Source: Fibrivirga algicola (GTDB lineage Bacteria; Bacteroidota; Bacteroidia; Cytophagales; Spirosomataceae). From it: DNA of 64,000 nt. Below, piece by piece: positions 26,232-35,747 of this stretch. Every line of letters starts with the position of its first letter. The stretch's first letter is position 1. The stretch spans positions 248,001 to 312,000 of the forward strand of contig NZ_WAEL01000006.1 in assembly GCF_011742925.1 (NCBI RefSeq), in the 5' to 3' direction. Under the pieces are notes generated by a model. The model did no database searches, was not told where the DNA came from, and was given only the letters and a program-made list of their open reading frames with translations. The position numbers and the translations under genes are program-made.

Positions 26232-27308
26232 CTATTCTTTAGCCGAAGGAAGTGTTTTGGCGAAACGCTCGGGGGGTAATTGCTGAATACCCAGTTGCGA
26301 CGTGTCGCGCGCATCGTCGATGGGCTTATACTCAGCAGCGGCCAACTTGGCGCCAAAAGAGGGCAATGTCAGGTCTTTGCGGTACTTGTTGGCCGAAATA
26401 ACAGACGCCCGCGAAATCTTCGTTGGTCCTTCGATAACCCAGTCAGCTGTGTCTTTCTTGTCGAAACGGCAGGTGTTGCAAATGAACTCCTTCACTTCGC
26501 CCCACTCGTTTTTGCGCGCTGTTACCCGGATCACCTCGCTACCACGGTACCAGAGCGACACCTTACCCGAGCAGGTCGGGCAGTCGCGGTGCGCATCAAC
26601 AGGTTTGGTGAACCACACCCGGTTTTTGAAGCGATACGTTTTGTCAGTCAGGGCTCCTACCGGACACACGTCGATCACGTTGCCAGAGAAGTCGTTATCA
26701 ATTGCTTTTTCGATATACGTACCTATCTCCGACGCATCGCCCCGGTTCAGTACGCCGTGCACACGTTTTTCGGTGATCTGATCCGCGGTGTACACGCAAC
26801 GGTAGCACAGAATGCAACGCGTCATGTGCAGCTGAATGAACGGACCTATATCCTTCTTCTCGAACGTGCGCCGCTCCTCTTCATAGCGGGTTTGCGCCGC
26901 GCCGTGATCGAAGGCGAAGTTCTGCAGATCGCACTCGCCAGCCTGGTCACAAACCGGGCAGTCGAGCGGGTGGTTGATGAGCAGGAATTCAACAACGCCT
27001 TTTCGGGCTTCCAGTACCGCCGGGTTCGAGAAGTTCTCGACCACCATGCCGTCCTGAACGGGCGTAATGCACGAAGCCACCAGTTTGGGCATCGGGCGTG
27101 GGTCTTTCGCCGACCCGGCCGCTACCCGAACCAGACAGGCCCGGCACTTACCGCCGCTACCCTTCAATGGCTCATAGTAGCACATGGCCGGTGGTGCCAC
27201 TTCGGGACCAATTTTACGGGCTGCCTGAAGAATAGTTGTTCCCGGCTCAACTTCGACCTCGATGCCGTCGACGGTTACTTTAACTAACTGGACTTGATTA
27301 TCAACCAT
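26232..27308 (-). CDS. nuoG: NADH-quinone oxidoreductase subunit G, short form
   Basis: Iron-sulfur subunit of the complex I NADH arm. At 358 residues it holds only the N-terminal cluster-binding part: a 2Fe-2S ferredoxin domain (CYYEPLKGSGGKCRACLVRV), the CDQAGECDLQ His/Cys motif and a 4Fe-4S region (CILCYRCVY, VIDVCPVGAL), then a short Cys-containing tail (CPTCSG, ICNTCRFDK). The molybdopterin-oxidoreductase-like body of the roughly 900-residue E. coli protein is absent. Other Bacteroidetes seem to have similarly short NuoG, so I do not treat it as broken. It is separated from nuoF by four unrelated genes. Confidence 0.9.
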   Translation of the reverse strand: MVDNQVQLVKVTVDGIEVEVEPGTTILQAARKIGPEVAPPAMCYYEPLKGSGGKCRACLVRVAAGSAKDPRPMPKLVASCITPVQDGMVVENFSNPAVLEARKGVVEFLLINHPLDCPVCDQAGECDLQNFAFDHGAAQTRYEEERRTFEKKDIGPFIQLHMTRCILCYRCVYTADQITEKRVHGVLNRGDASEIGTYIEKAIDNDFSGNVIDVCPVGALTDKTYRFKNRVWFTKPVDAHRDCPTCSGKVSLWYRGSEVIRVTARKNEWGEVKEFICNTCRFDKKDTADWVIEGPTKISRASVISANKYRKDLTLPSFGAKLAAAEYKPIDDARDTSQLGIQQLPPERFAKTLPSAKE

Positions 27309-27420
27309 GTTATGAAGGCAGTTCGCTTGCCCAAAAGGGGTAGCTAATATGTATAACGATAAATTAGTTGCCTAACCTATCGAACGACTTTTCTTTATTG
27401 CAAAAATAACTATTCGACCG

Positions 27421-28425
27421 TCAGAAACCCAATTTTCGAAGGTCGGATACCCAAGCTTCTACTAAGGGCATTTCGGCTTTGCCCACATAGTTTTTCTCGG
27501 TCAGTAACTGGTAGCACTTGAGCAGGTTATCGTGAATGTGTTCTACGCCAGCGGGTAAATCGAGGTCGGCCAGATCGCGGCAAATCTGCAGGTTTTGTGT
27601 GTACCCACTTACTTCGTCTTCAAAATCGCGCATCAGGTTATGCTCATTGCGCTCCTGCCATACGGTAGCGTTATGAAACAGGATGCTCCAGCCGCAGGTC
27701 CAGGCCACGCGCTGTGCCACATAGCTACGCCAGATATCGGTCATGCGGAAGCTGCAATGCGAAGGCAGGTACAGCAGGGGGAATGCTTCCGGAAACCAGG
27801 TTGTGTTTTGGCTGTTGAAGGCGCACCAGGCACCGTTGCCCAGGGCTACGCTGTCGCGCTTCTCGAACGAAACGGGCAGGGGTAGGGTAAGTCGGTAAAT
27901 GGCGTCTACATCGGGATTTTCGTCGGCTAATCCCTGCTGAATCGGACAGAGCACGTCAGTGGTGCCGGGCAATTCGGGAAGCGGGTCGTGCAGGTGTTCG
28001 AGAGCATATCCGCGTGGCCAGATATGCTTGTCTGTGAAGTACTTGTATACGTTCGTCCAACCTGTATTCGTCAGGTTATGCGCTGGCTGGGTACGTTGCC
28101 GCTCTTCCCAAAAAGGGGCACGCGGGTAGTTGTCATCGTCTGTTTCCAGAATAACCTGCGCCCCCTGTTGCATAGCCACGAGATACCCCAGATTTTTCCG
28201 ACCGTAATGACGCGTCGGAAGGTCTTTAACCAGTGCGAAGGGTAATCCTAACTGACGGTCTATATCCCAGAAATCGCAGCCGGCCAGGTCGAACTGAGCG
28301 GGTGACTTGGTGTCGCCCATTACCACGAAATGTACGCCGTGGGCTACTGATTGGTCAGCACAGTCGGTTAAGACGGCATTGGGCGCCGAAATGGAGGTAA
28401 TGACTAAAAATGTATTATTGTTCAT
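27421..28425 (-). CDS. STELLO-like glycosyltransferase (DUF288)
   Basis: A 334-residue protein resembling the glycosyltransferase domain of plant STELLO proteins (DUF288): ITSISAPN near the N-terminus, VVMGDTKSP, CDFWDIDRQ, LPTRHYGRKNLGYLVAM and the acidic ETDDDNYP cluster (about residues 94-101) that may bind metal and nucleotide sugar. No signal or membrane segment, so it is probably cytosolic. It starts 8 nt after the GT2 gene and is the last of four genes inserted between nuoF and nuoG. Sugar and acceptor are unknown. Confidence 0.75.
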   Translation of the reverse strand: MNNNTFLVITSISAPNAVLTDCADQSVAHGVHFVVMGDTKSPAQFDLAGCDFWDIDRQLGLPFALVKDLPTRHYGRKNLGYLVAMQQGAQVILETDDDNYPRAPFWEERQRTQPAHNLTNTGWTNVYKYFTDKHIWPRGYALEHLHDPLPELPGTTDVLCPIQQGLADENPDVDAIYRLTLPLPVSFEKRDSVALGNGAWCAFNSQNTTWFPEAFPLLYLPSHCSFRMTDIWRSYVAQRVAWTCGWSILFHNATVWQERNEHNLMRDFEDEVSGYTQNLQICRDLADLDLPAGVEHIHDNLLKCYQLLTEKNYVGKAEMPLVEAWVSDLRKLGF

Positions 28426-28433
28426 ATGTCAAC

Positions 28434-29174
28434 TTACTCAATCAGTGCTGGTTTCCCTGAGAGGCGCAGCTTAAAGTAATACCACAGCGTTGAGAGAGAA
28501 TTCTTAATGGCTTTATCAGATACGCTTGGCGAAGGGGCCCGGTAATGAATCGGAATTTCGGCGAACCGTTTTTTGCGCAACAAGTAGCGTAGTTCTGTTT
28601 GATAAAAGTGAGCGGTCGATTTTAGGGGATACGCTGTAAACTCGGCTACGGTGCTGGCATGGAAACCCTGAAAGCCGGATGTCATGTCGTGCATATTGCT
28701 ACCCAGCAGGATGTTCGACATGTACGTACCAATTTTCGACAGGAAGGTGCGCTTGAAATTCGATTTATAAATAGAGCCTCCATTTATAAATCGGCTGCCA
28801 AAAGCACATTCATTGCCTTCGTTCAACACGCGCAGAAACATAGGAATGGCCCTCGGGTCGTGCGAAAGGCCCGCATCCATCTCAATAATGATATCGTGTC
28901 CATTCTTGAGGGCTTCCCGGTATCCACGCAGATAGGCATCAACAATATTCCGATTTTCCGGGGCCCAGATCGTGATGAACCGTTTATCGCGCGCTGATAA
29001 TGCCCTGGCTAGTTCGAGTGTACTGTCTTTGGTAACGCCGTCGATAACCATGTAAACGCAACCGCACTGTAGCTTGTCCAATTCGGTAGCCAGTGCGGTG
29101 GTATACTCAGCAAATTCTTTTTCTTCATTCGCCATTGGGGTGACAATAGCGAAGTTATTTTCGTAAAAAAGCAC
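28434..29174 (-). CDS. Family 2 glycosyltransferase, polyprenyl-phosphate-sugar synthase-like
   Basis: Cytosolic GT-A enzyme of 246 residues, similar to dolichyl/polyprenyl-phosphate mannosyl- or glucosyltransferases, which make lipid-linked sugar donors for membrane GT-C enzymes. It has AIVTPMANEEKEF at the N-terminus and EMDAGLSHDP where relatives often have a DxD (here DAG, third acidic residue missing). The start is a GTG one base after the previous stop. It fits its neighbours: two GT-C-like membrane proteins could use its lipid-phosphate sugar. Confidence 0.85.
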   Translation of the reverse strand: MLFYENNFAIVTPMANEEKEFAEYTTALATELDKLQCGCVYMVIDGVTKDSTLELARALSARDKRFITIWAPENRNIVDAYLRGYREALKNGHDIIIEMDAGLSHDPRAIPMFLRVLNEGNECAFGSRFINGGSIYKSNFKRTFLSKIGTYMSNILLGSNMHDMTSGFQGFHASTVAEFTAYPLKSTAHFYQTELRYLLRKKRFAEIPIHYRAPSPSVSDKAIKNSLSTLWYYFKLRLSGKPALIE

Positions 29175-29175
29175 G

Positions 29176-30819
29176 TCAGTGAGGATGGGGGGTATGTACT
29201 ACTGATGGTAGTTGGTTCTGAACCAGCACATACTGGTCGGGCTTACTACTAGTATACCGAACGAAGTCTAAAGCAGCGGGATCGGCAATGAGGCGGTTAA
29301 AATAGGGGTCGTTCTTATATATTTCCAGCATCTCGGGCCTCACATGAATGCAATTAATCTTGAACTGGCCAAAAAACTGTTGCATGTCCTTAGGGTGATA
29401 CCGTTCAAGGTACCAGAACTGCCAGTTGTCGCCCAGGTAAAGGTCATACATTAGCGGGGCATTTCCAGTCATACTTACAGGGCCTTTCACAGGTATTTTC
29501 TGCAAAAAACGCAGTAAATCAACCGTTGGAGTTGGTTGGGGCCGGTTGGCGGTCTGCCAGTGTGGCAACAAAAAAACTGCTAGCAACAACCCAAAAGACG
29601 CAAAACCAACAGGCGTTGGTAAGCTAGTCAGGATAGGTACGTTGCGGAACTTAACCGACTGCAAGAACAGACCAACCAAGCTGATGTAGAGCATGATCTG
29701 AAACAGGACGTAATGCTCGCGCGGATAAATAAGAATGCAGGATATATAGGTAGATACCAACATAACCACTACGCATAGCCAGTACCAGCCGTGCTGCTTC
29801 AACGTGCGCCAGAAAGTGCGGATTGTCTGTGGCCAATCAGTGAGGCCAAGTACGGCTAAGGCCATGAACAGCAACAGGTAGCGCCGACCGGGAAATACAA
29901 GCCTCGACAGCCAGGGGGTCACTAGCATATCGAACAGGTTCTTACCGGTGGTGGTCAGCAAATTAACCAGATTGGCGCCCAAATGCCGTAGAAAAAGGGG
30001 TGGGTTCAGGAAAAACGCGTCAGCTAGAGAAGTTACCTCGCGCCCAAATCCATGTTTAATGAACGTACCTGAGTGCATCCAGGGTGAGGCTGGGATTTCA
30101 GGATGCCAGACCGAATAGTTCAGTGCAAAATGCTGGCCAAAGGCAATGATACTTCGCCCGCCAGCCAGGGGTGAACCAAAAGCCAGTACGAGCAAAGCCG
30201 CCGTTCCCATCACCCCAATTAAGGAGTAAGGCAATGGTTGATAGGTCTGCCGACGCTGCCAGGCAAAATAAGCCAGGGCGATGCCACAGAGCAGTAGAAA
30301 GGACAGAAAGAATTCGGGCCGTCCATAAGCGGCCAGCAGTGAACTTACGGCGGCGACGGTCAGTTTTCCCACCGGCTTTTTCTGGTAGTTGGCTGCAATA
30401 AGCCCCCCCATCAGAAAAAGCATGGTAAATACCGACACCTTAGGTTGTAGCGGCAGGTTGAGCTGAGAGAACAGAAAGCAGATGGAGAGTGCCGCGCTGA
30501 TTAGCACGCTCACGCTCAGGCTACGTAACAACCAGTAAAAGGCCAGACCGGGTAAAATAGACAGCAATGTGCAACTGACGTAATACGTATCAATCACATC
30601 GCCTGTGAAATGGTGGATGAACACATACCAGGCACTGAACAGCGGAGCCATCTGAATGGGAGGCAAGTGCTGCCAGGTAGCCACCAGCCCATTGTGAAAA
30701 TACACATCGTCGTCGGTCGCAACCACGTCGATACGCTGGGTCATTTTATAGGTCAGCACTAAGCTACTTAGCAGTACAAAAAGGACGCCCGCAAAATCCT
30801 TTATTCGTCCAGTAGGCAT
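29176..30819 (-). CDS. Polytopic membrane protein, GT-C glycosyltransferase-like
   Basis: A 547-residue protein with about ten hydrophobic segments and a C-terminal soluble part (about 420-547). The first periplasmic loop holds an acidic cluster, VVATDDDVYFHNGL (about 32-45), where GT-C transferases carry catalytic Asp/Glu. The tail contains YLGDNWQFWYLERYHP, similar in kind to the soluble domains of this class. No exact family is recognised. It nearly abuts the GT2 gene (1 nt), supporting a shared role in surface glycosylation. Confidence 0.6.
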   Translation of the reverse strand: MPTGRIKDFAGVLFVLLSSLVLTYKMTQRIDVVATDDDVYFHNGLVATWQHLPPIQMAPLFSAWYVFIHHFTGDVIDTYYVSCTLLSILPGLAFYWLLRSLSVSVLISAALSICFLFSQLNLPLQPKVSVFTMLFLMGGLIAANYQKKPVGKLTVAAVSSLLAAYGRPEFFLSFLLLCGIALAYFAWQRRQTYQPLPYSLIGVMGTAALLVLAFGSPLAGGRSIIAFGQHFALNYSVWHPEIPASPWMHSGTFIKHGFGREVTSLADAFFLNPPLFLRHLGANLVNLLTTTGKNLFDMLVTPWLSRLVFPGRRYLLLFMALAVLGLTDWPQTIRTFWRTLKQHGWYWLCVVVMLVSTYISCILIYPREHYVLFQIMLYISLVGLFLQSVKFRNVPILTSLPTPVGFASFGLLLAVFLLPHWQTANRPQPTPTVDLLRFLQKIPVKGPVSMTGNAPLMYDLYLGDNWQFWYLERYHPKDMQQFFGQFKINCIHVRPEMLEIYKNDPYFNRLIADPAALDFVRYTSSKPDQYVLVQNQLPSVVHTPHPH

Positions 30820-30875
30820 AATGGGTAGTGGTAATGGAATCGCAAGTTAGTTGTTTCCTACTATTGGGCAGAAAA

Positions 30876-32450
30876 TTATGATTGTCCGGGTGAGGCCAGT
30901 GTGCTGGCCGTATGGGTTTTAAGCCGATAAATCTGGTAGCCGTCGATCACTTTTTCGAGCGTATATTTCTCTGAATCGAACGTATAATCAAATGCATTCA
31001 GATAGAGTGGTCCTGGTTCAGGTAAGATGATGTACTTCACTTCACCACGAGCCACGAGTTTACCAAACGAACTGTAATCTAAGGTTTTAGCATCATATAG
31101 TAATCGAACTACATCATCCTGGTATGCCAGTTGATTCCGGAACAGCATCTGTTGCAGCATCCAGCCCCGCGCGTTTGGGCCCAGAATGACTAGTGCTTTG
31201 TCTTGCCGCGTGATGCGGGGGTCAACGTATTGCTGGACGTGCTTCTGTTGCACGTACTCGTTAGTGAGTTGAGGAAAACTTGTGGTGACGTAATGCTCAA
31301 TCTGTAGACTCGTTACGTAGAGCATTCCTACCATAACCAACGCCGGGAAGGCGTAGTATGAAAAACGACGTACCTGTTGACTGGCTAAGTAGTCGTAGAA
31401 ATACCAGGCGATGACCAGGTGGCTAACGAGTCCAAACTCATGAAAATAGCCGATGCCTGCTCCGTACTTGAAAGTGGTTCCGAATGAGAACCCGAAGAAA
31501 AGCAGCGTGCTTATGCCTAAAAATGTTTTACGGTTATCAGTGGCCTTCACGAACCAGGAGATAGCGATCAGTAAGCTGGTAATCAGCATCAGGCTAAAGG
31601 CTGGAATCATGTACTTGAATGTATTGCCATAAAACCAGCCCGGCATAATCGGCACAGCAATGCTACCAAACAGGTTTAAGAAGAACAGCCGGGGTTGCCA
31701 GCTGCTAAACAAGCCCATAAGGACTACAAAGACAGCCGCCATAATGGGAAGTAGCTTTATCAGCGTTGCCCAGCGGCGCTGGTAAATTAGAAAGCCAATG
31801 ATAACAATACTGTGAATCATGCCGCTTTGCTTTGAAAAGAAGGCACATATCGCGAAGACACCAGCCAGAACAACGTACCTGTTCCAGTCGGTCGGTTCTT
31901 TGGCAGCTCGCAGACCGGCATACACAAAGCAGGTGGTGCTTAAAAAAAGTAGGCTGTCTACCCGAGAATTGGTGAGCACCCACTGTTGTAGCAGCGCAAA
32001 AAGGCTGCAGACCATGAGTAGAGCAAATGTGGTCGAGATGCCAAGTACCCGCCTGGCCGTGTAAAAAGCAATAGCCATAGCCAGCATGACCAATCCAAAT
32101 GAAGTGATCCGGCTGAGCAACTGAATTCGATAAATATCGGCGGGGTCCCAGCCCAGGATGCGGTAAGGGATACCCACCAGAAAATAATAGGCGGGGGAAT
32201 ACTGGGCAATGAAATAGGGCGGTTGCGAAGGTTCGGCAAATAGCGGCATCCGATCTGCCACAATCTGTATACCGTAGGTTGTGCTTCGTTCACTCCCAGA
32301 TAAGTCGGGATGCCGACTGATGGAAAAAGCCGATTTGATTAACAGAAGAATAACCAGGCAAATCAGGCTGAACCACAGCGCAATCTGGTGCGCGTTGTTC
32401 TTAACAGCAGTATAGATTGAGGTGACGAAAGCAGGTGGGGACGTATGCAT
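30876..32450 (-). CDS. GT-C family membrane glycosyltransferase (ArnT/PMT-like)
   Basis: A 524-residue polytopic protein; the start at 32450 (MHTSPPAFVTSIYTAVKNN) is preferred over an upstream ATG at 32546 that would run into the terminator. After the first membrane helix the loop SISRHPDLSGSERSTTYG carries acidic residues at the expected GT-C active-site location, followed by the PFAM RgtA-like pattern IAQYSPAYYFLVGIPYRI. About ten further hydrophobic segments and a soluble C-terminus follow. It is the first gene of the inserted cassette, just after the nuoF terminator. Confidence 0.65.
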   Translation of the reverse strand: MHTSPPAFVTSIYTAVKNNAHQIALWFSLICLVILLLIKSAFSISRHPDLSGSERSTTYGIQIVADRMPLFAEPSQPPYFIAQYSPAYYFLVGIPYRILGWDPADIYRIQLLSRITSFGLVMLAMAIAFYTARRVLGISTTFALLMVCSLFALLQQWVLTNSRVDSLLFLSTTCFVYAGLRAAKEPTDWNRYVVLAGVFAICAFFSKQSGMIHSIVIIGFLIYQRRWATLIKLLPIMAAVFVVLMGLFSSWQPRLFFLNLFGSIAVPIMPGWFYGNTFKYMIPAFSLMLITSLLIAISWFVKATDNRKTFLGISTLLFFGFSFGTTFKYGAGIGYFHEFGLVSHLVIAWYFYDYLASQQVRRFSYYAFPALVMVGMLYVTSLQIEHYVTTSFPQLTNEYVQQKHVQQYVDPRITRQDKALVILGPNARGWMLQQMLFRNQLAYQDDVVRLLYDAKTLDYSSFGKLVARGEVKYIILPEPGPLYLNAFDYTFDSEKYTLEKVIDGYQIYRLKTHTASTLASPGQS

Positions 32451-32488
32451 TAGTGTACTGAACCAGCAGGTACGTATTGTAAAAAGAA

Positions 32489-32516
32489 GGGGCAACTTAC
32501 AGACGTAAGTTGCCCC
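32489..32516 (-). terminator. Terminator after nuoF
   Basis: Perfect 12-bp stem GGGGCAACTTAC / GTAAGTTGCCCC (32489-32500, 32505-32516) with a 4-nt loop; on the minus strand it is followed by TTCTTTTT. It separates nuoA-F from the glycosyltransferase cassette. Confidence 0.9.
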
Positions 32517-32555
32517 GGCAAAGAAAATGTTAGCGATGAGGCCCAACCATATCGG

Positions 32556-33896
32556 TTACACCAACGCCATGTGGCCCTGATAAACAGCGCCTGGCTGTGT
32601 GGCCTCGAATGGATTGGTGATATGCCATTCAAACTCATCGCGGAAGTGACGGATTGCACTGGCAACAGGCCAGGCGGCGGCATCACCCAATGGGCAAATG
32701 GTATTACCCTCGATCTTTTTGGCAACATCGACCAGCAGATCAATATCGTGCATACTGCCATGGCCATGCTCGATCCGGTGCAGTACTTTCTCCATCCAGC
32801 CGGTTCCTTCCCGGCAGGGGCTACACTGACCGCATGACTCGTGGTGATAAAAGCGGCTGAAGTTCCAGGTGTTGCGAACAATGCAGGATGTTTCATCAAA
32901 CACAATGAATCCACCCGACCCCAGCATCGTGCCGGTCTGGAAGCCACCCTCCGACAGTGATTCGTAGCTCATCAGGCGGGGCTCGCCATTGGCTAGTTTC
33001 AACGACAGTTCGGCAGGCAGAATGGGTACAGATGAGCCACCGGCAACGAGTGCTTTCAGGTGATGGCCGTCACGAATACCCCCGCACCATTCGTCAGAGT
33101 AGATAAACTCTTCGACAGGAACTCCCAACTCAATCTCGTATACGCCCGGCTTTTTGATGTGGCCCGATGCCGAAATGAGTTTGGTACCCGTGCTGCGGCC
33201 AATGCCAATACCCGCATAAGCGTCGCCGCTGTTGTTGATGATCCAGGGGGTGGTAGCAATCGACTCTACGTTGTTAACCACCGTTGGGCACTGGTAAAGC
33301 CCTTTCACCGCCGGGAAGGGAGGCTTATTCCGTGGGTTACCGCGTTTTCCTTCCAGTGATTCAAGCAGGGCTGTTTCTTCACCGCAGATGTACGCACCTC
33401 CGCCCGGTTGAACAACGAGCTCGAGATCGTAACCACTGCCCATTATGTTTTTACCCAAAAAGCCGGCTGCTTTTGCTTCCGCAATTGCTTTCTCCAGAAT
33501 CCGGATCACGTACATCAGCTCACCGCGTACGTAAATAAATGACGTATTAGCGCCCAGCGCAAACGACGAAACGATCATTCCCTCGATAAGCAGATGGGGA
33601 ATGTTCTTCATCAGGTAATGGTCCTTGAACGTACCTGGCTCCGATTCGTCGGCGTTGCAAACGAGGTAACGGGGTACGCCTTCTGGCTTGGCCAGGAAGC
33701 TCCATTTCATGCCCATTGGGAAACCTGCGCCCCCACGGCCACGAACACCGGCTTTCTTCACTTCTTCCACAACACCTTCCGGCGTCATGGTTTTCAACGC
33801 TTTTTCAACGGCGGTATAACCACCCTGCTTCCGGTATACATCGAATGTTTCGATGCCAGGTACGTTGATGTGCTCGGTTAATATCTTCTTACCCAT
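32556..33896 (-). CDS. nuoF: NADH-quinone oxidoreductase subunit F
   Basis: NADH- and FMN-binding subunit of complex I with one 4Fe-4S cluster. The 446-residue product has the Gly-rich NADH site GRGGAGFPMGMKWSF, the FMN site ICGEETALLESLEGKRG, and the cluster motif SCGQCSPCREGTGW with a distal Cys in NTICPLGDA. The start is 9 nt after the nuoE stop. It is the last gene of the first nuo block and is followed by a strong terminator. Confidence 0.97.
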   Translation of the reverse strand: MGKKILTEHINVPGIETFDVYRKQGGYTAVEKALKTMTPEGVVEEVKKAGVRGRGGAGFPMGMKWSFLAKPEGVPRYLVCNADESEPGTFKDHYLMKNIPHLLIEGMIVSSFALGANTSFIYVRGELMYVIRILEKAIAEAKAAGFLGKNIMGSGYDLELVVQPGGGAYICGEETALLESLEGKRGNPRNKPPFPAVKGLYQCPTVVNNVESIATTPWIINNSGDAYAGIGIGRSTGTKLISASGHIKKPGVYEIELGVPVEEFIYSDEWCGGIRDGHHLKALVAGGSSVPILPAELSLKLANGEPRLMSYESLSEGGFQTGTMLGSGGFIVFDETSCIVRNTWNFSRFYHHESCGQCSPCREGTGWMEKVLHRIEHGHGSMHDIDLLVDVAKKIEGNTICPLGDAAAWPVASAIRHFRDEFEWHITNPFEATQPGAVYQGHMALV

Positions 33897-33905
33897 AACG
33901 AAAGG

Positions 33906-34406
33906 TTATTTTGATAGGTCTGCAATGATCTCATCAACACGCTCATTGGTCAGGTGCATGTAGTATTTCTCCCGAATCTGAAACACCGGACCCATACCGC
34001 AGGCAGCCAAACACTCGACTTCTTTTACCGTAAACAGGCCGTCAGCAGTAGTCTGACCTGCCTCAACGCCCAACTTCTGTTTCAGGTGATCGTACACTTC
34101 TTCACCGCCCATCAGGCAGCAGGGGCCGGTACGGCAATACTCGATTACATGCTTACCAACCGGTTCCAGGTGGTACATCGTGTAAAACGAGGCTACTTCA
34201 AACACCTCAATGGGTTGAATATCAAGCAGACCAGCTACCATGGTCATACCCTCAGGGCTAGTCCATCCTTCCTGTTCCTGCAGTAGGTGAAGCAGGGGAA
34301 GAAGAGCCGATTTTTGTTTTCCGGCCGGGTACCTGGCAACAATTTCATTCGCCAGCGCCAGCCGCTCAGGCGTAAAAGAAACACTAGGATTCGCTTCAGT
34401 GGTCAT
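33906..34406 (-). CDS. nuoE: NADH-quinone oxidoreductase subunit E
   Basis: Thioredoxin-fold subunit with a 2Fe-2S cluster, next to NuoF. The 166-residue product has the four Cys ligands in CRTGPCCLMGG (first two) and VECLAACGMGP (last two), and the FEVASFYTMYHLEP family motif. It is packed between nuoD (9 nt) and nuoF (9 nt). Confidence 0.96.
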   Translation of the reverse strand: MTTEANPSVSFTPERLALANEIVARYPAGKQKSALLPLLHLLQEQEGWTSPEGMTMVAGLLDIQPIEVFEVASFYTMYHLEPVGKHVIEYCRTGPCCLMGGEEVYDHLKQKLGVEAGQTTADGLFTVKEVECLAACGMGPVFQIREKYYMHLTNERVDEIIADLSK

Positions 34407-34415
34407 GGTGGTTCT

Positions 34416-35660
34416 CTAGGCGTCTAATTCGCCCGCAATTACATTCAGGCTACTCATAATCACGATGGCATCCGACAGGGTTGTGCCTTTGCACATCTCT
34501 GGAAATGCCTGATAATAAATGAAGCTCGGACGACGGAAGTGCAACCGGTAAGGAGCGCGGCCACCATCGCTGATCAGGTAGAAGCCTAACTCGCCATTGC
34601 CACCTTCTACAGCGTGGTACACCTCGCCAACCGGCGCATCAATTTCACCCATCACGATCTTGAAATGATAGATCAAGGCTTCCATATTCTTATATACTTC
34701 CTGCTTTGGAGGCAGGTAATACTCTGGTGCATCGGCGTAATAAGGGCCCTCGGGCAGTTTGTTCAGGGCCTGCTCAATGATGCGCAGACTCTGCCAGATT
34801 TCTTCGTTACGAACCATAAACCGATCGTATGTGTCGCCATTTTCGCCAATAGGAATCTCAAATTCGAAATCCTCGTACGACGAATAGGGATTCATAACCC
34901 GAACGTCATAGTCAACACCAGCCGCCCGTAAGTTCGGCCCGGTGAAACCGTAACTTAGTGCCCGCTCGCCCGTGATTGGACCAACATCCACCACGCGATC
35001 CATGAAGATTCGGTTGCGGTTGAAGAGTTTTTCGAACTCTTTCATTACCGGTGGGAAGTCTTTCAGGAACTTACGGATTTTGCGGATAGCCTCGGCTGAC
35101 AAGTCACGCTCCATGCCGCCAATACGACCCATGTTGGTCGTAAGGCGGGCGCCACACATCTCTTCGTAGATTTCGTAAATATTCTCGCGCTCTTCAAAGA
35201 GGTATAGGAAGCCGGTAAATGCACCCGTATCTACACCCAGAATACCATTACAGATCAGGTGATCGGAGATACGAGCCAGTTCCATCATGATTACCCGGAT
35301 GTAATCGGCTCGCTTGGGGGTTTGCACGCCTAGCAGCTTCTCAACGGTCATCATCCAGCCGAGGTTATTGATCGGCGACGAACAGTAGTTCATCCGGTCA
35401 GTAAGCGTCGTGATCTGGTAGAAAGGCCGGCGTTCGGCGATCTTCTCGAAAGCCCGGTGGATGTAGCCAATGGTTTGTTCGCCCGACACAATTTTCTCAC
35501 CATCCATTTGCAGGATATTCTGAAAAATTCCGTGGGTAGCCGGGTGCGTAGGGCCCAGGTTCAGTGTCGTCAGTTCATTGACATACTGAATGGGCCCTTC
35601 CGGGGTTGCTGGGGTGTTGCGAGCCCCAACGGCGTCTATACTCAGATCTTCAGTGGTCAT
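34416..35660 (-). CDS. nuoD: NADH-quinone oxidoreductase subunit D
   Basis: 49-kDa-type subunit forming the quinone cavity with NuoB. The 414-residue product carries LGPTHPATHGIFQNI, GYIHRAFEK, ERENIYEIYEEMCGARLTTN and the C-terminal DAIVIMSSLNVIAGELDA close to the canonical ending. nuoC and nuoD are separate genes here, unlike the E. coli fusion. A hairpin element lies between them. Confidence 0.97.
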   Translation of the reverse strand: MTTEDLSIDAVGARNTPATPEGPIQYVNELTTLNLGPTHPATHGIFQNILQMDGEKIVSGEQTIGYIHRAFEKIAERRPFYQITTLTDRMNYCSSPINNLGWMMTVEKLLGVQTPKRADYIRVIMMELARISDHLICNGILGVDTGAFTGFLYLFEERENIYEIYEEMCGARLTTNMGRIGGMERDLSAEAIRKIRKFLKDFPPVMKEFEKLFNRNRIFMDRVVDVGPITGERALSYGFTGPNLRAAGVDYDVRVMNPYSSYEDFEFEIPIGENGDTYDRFMVRNEEIWQSLRIIEQALNKLPEGPYYADAPEYYLPPKQEVYKNMEALIYHFKIVMGEIDAPVGEVYHAVEGGNGELGFYLISDGGRAPYRLHFRRPSFIYYQAFPEMCKGTTLSDAIVIMSSLNVIAGELDA

Positions 35661-35664
35661 TGTA

Positions 35665-35746
35665 CAAAGAGTGAAACAGTGAAAGAGCGGAAGAGTGATT
35701 GGCGGCTCATTGTGCGCTCCTTCACTCTCCCATCTTTCGCTCTTTA
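35665..35746. repeat. Intergenic hairpin element, AGNGTGAA octads
   Basis: From 35668 the left arm reads AGAGTGAA, ACAGTGAA, AGAGCGGA, AGAGTGAT; the right arm, reverse complemented, reads AGAGCGAA, AGATGGG, AGAGTGAA. It fills the nuoC-nuoD gap, inside an operon. Confidence 0.75.
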
Positions 35747-35747
35747 T

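Noticed and set aside
26280-27287. 335-residue open frame antisense to nuoG
   Set aside because: Opposite-strand shadow of nuoG, which is identified by its Cys motifs; it has no recognisable domain.
26232-27308. nuoG as a broken gene
   Set aside because: It is short, but the cluster-binding Cys are intact and similarly short forms seem usual in Bacteroidetes.
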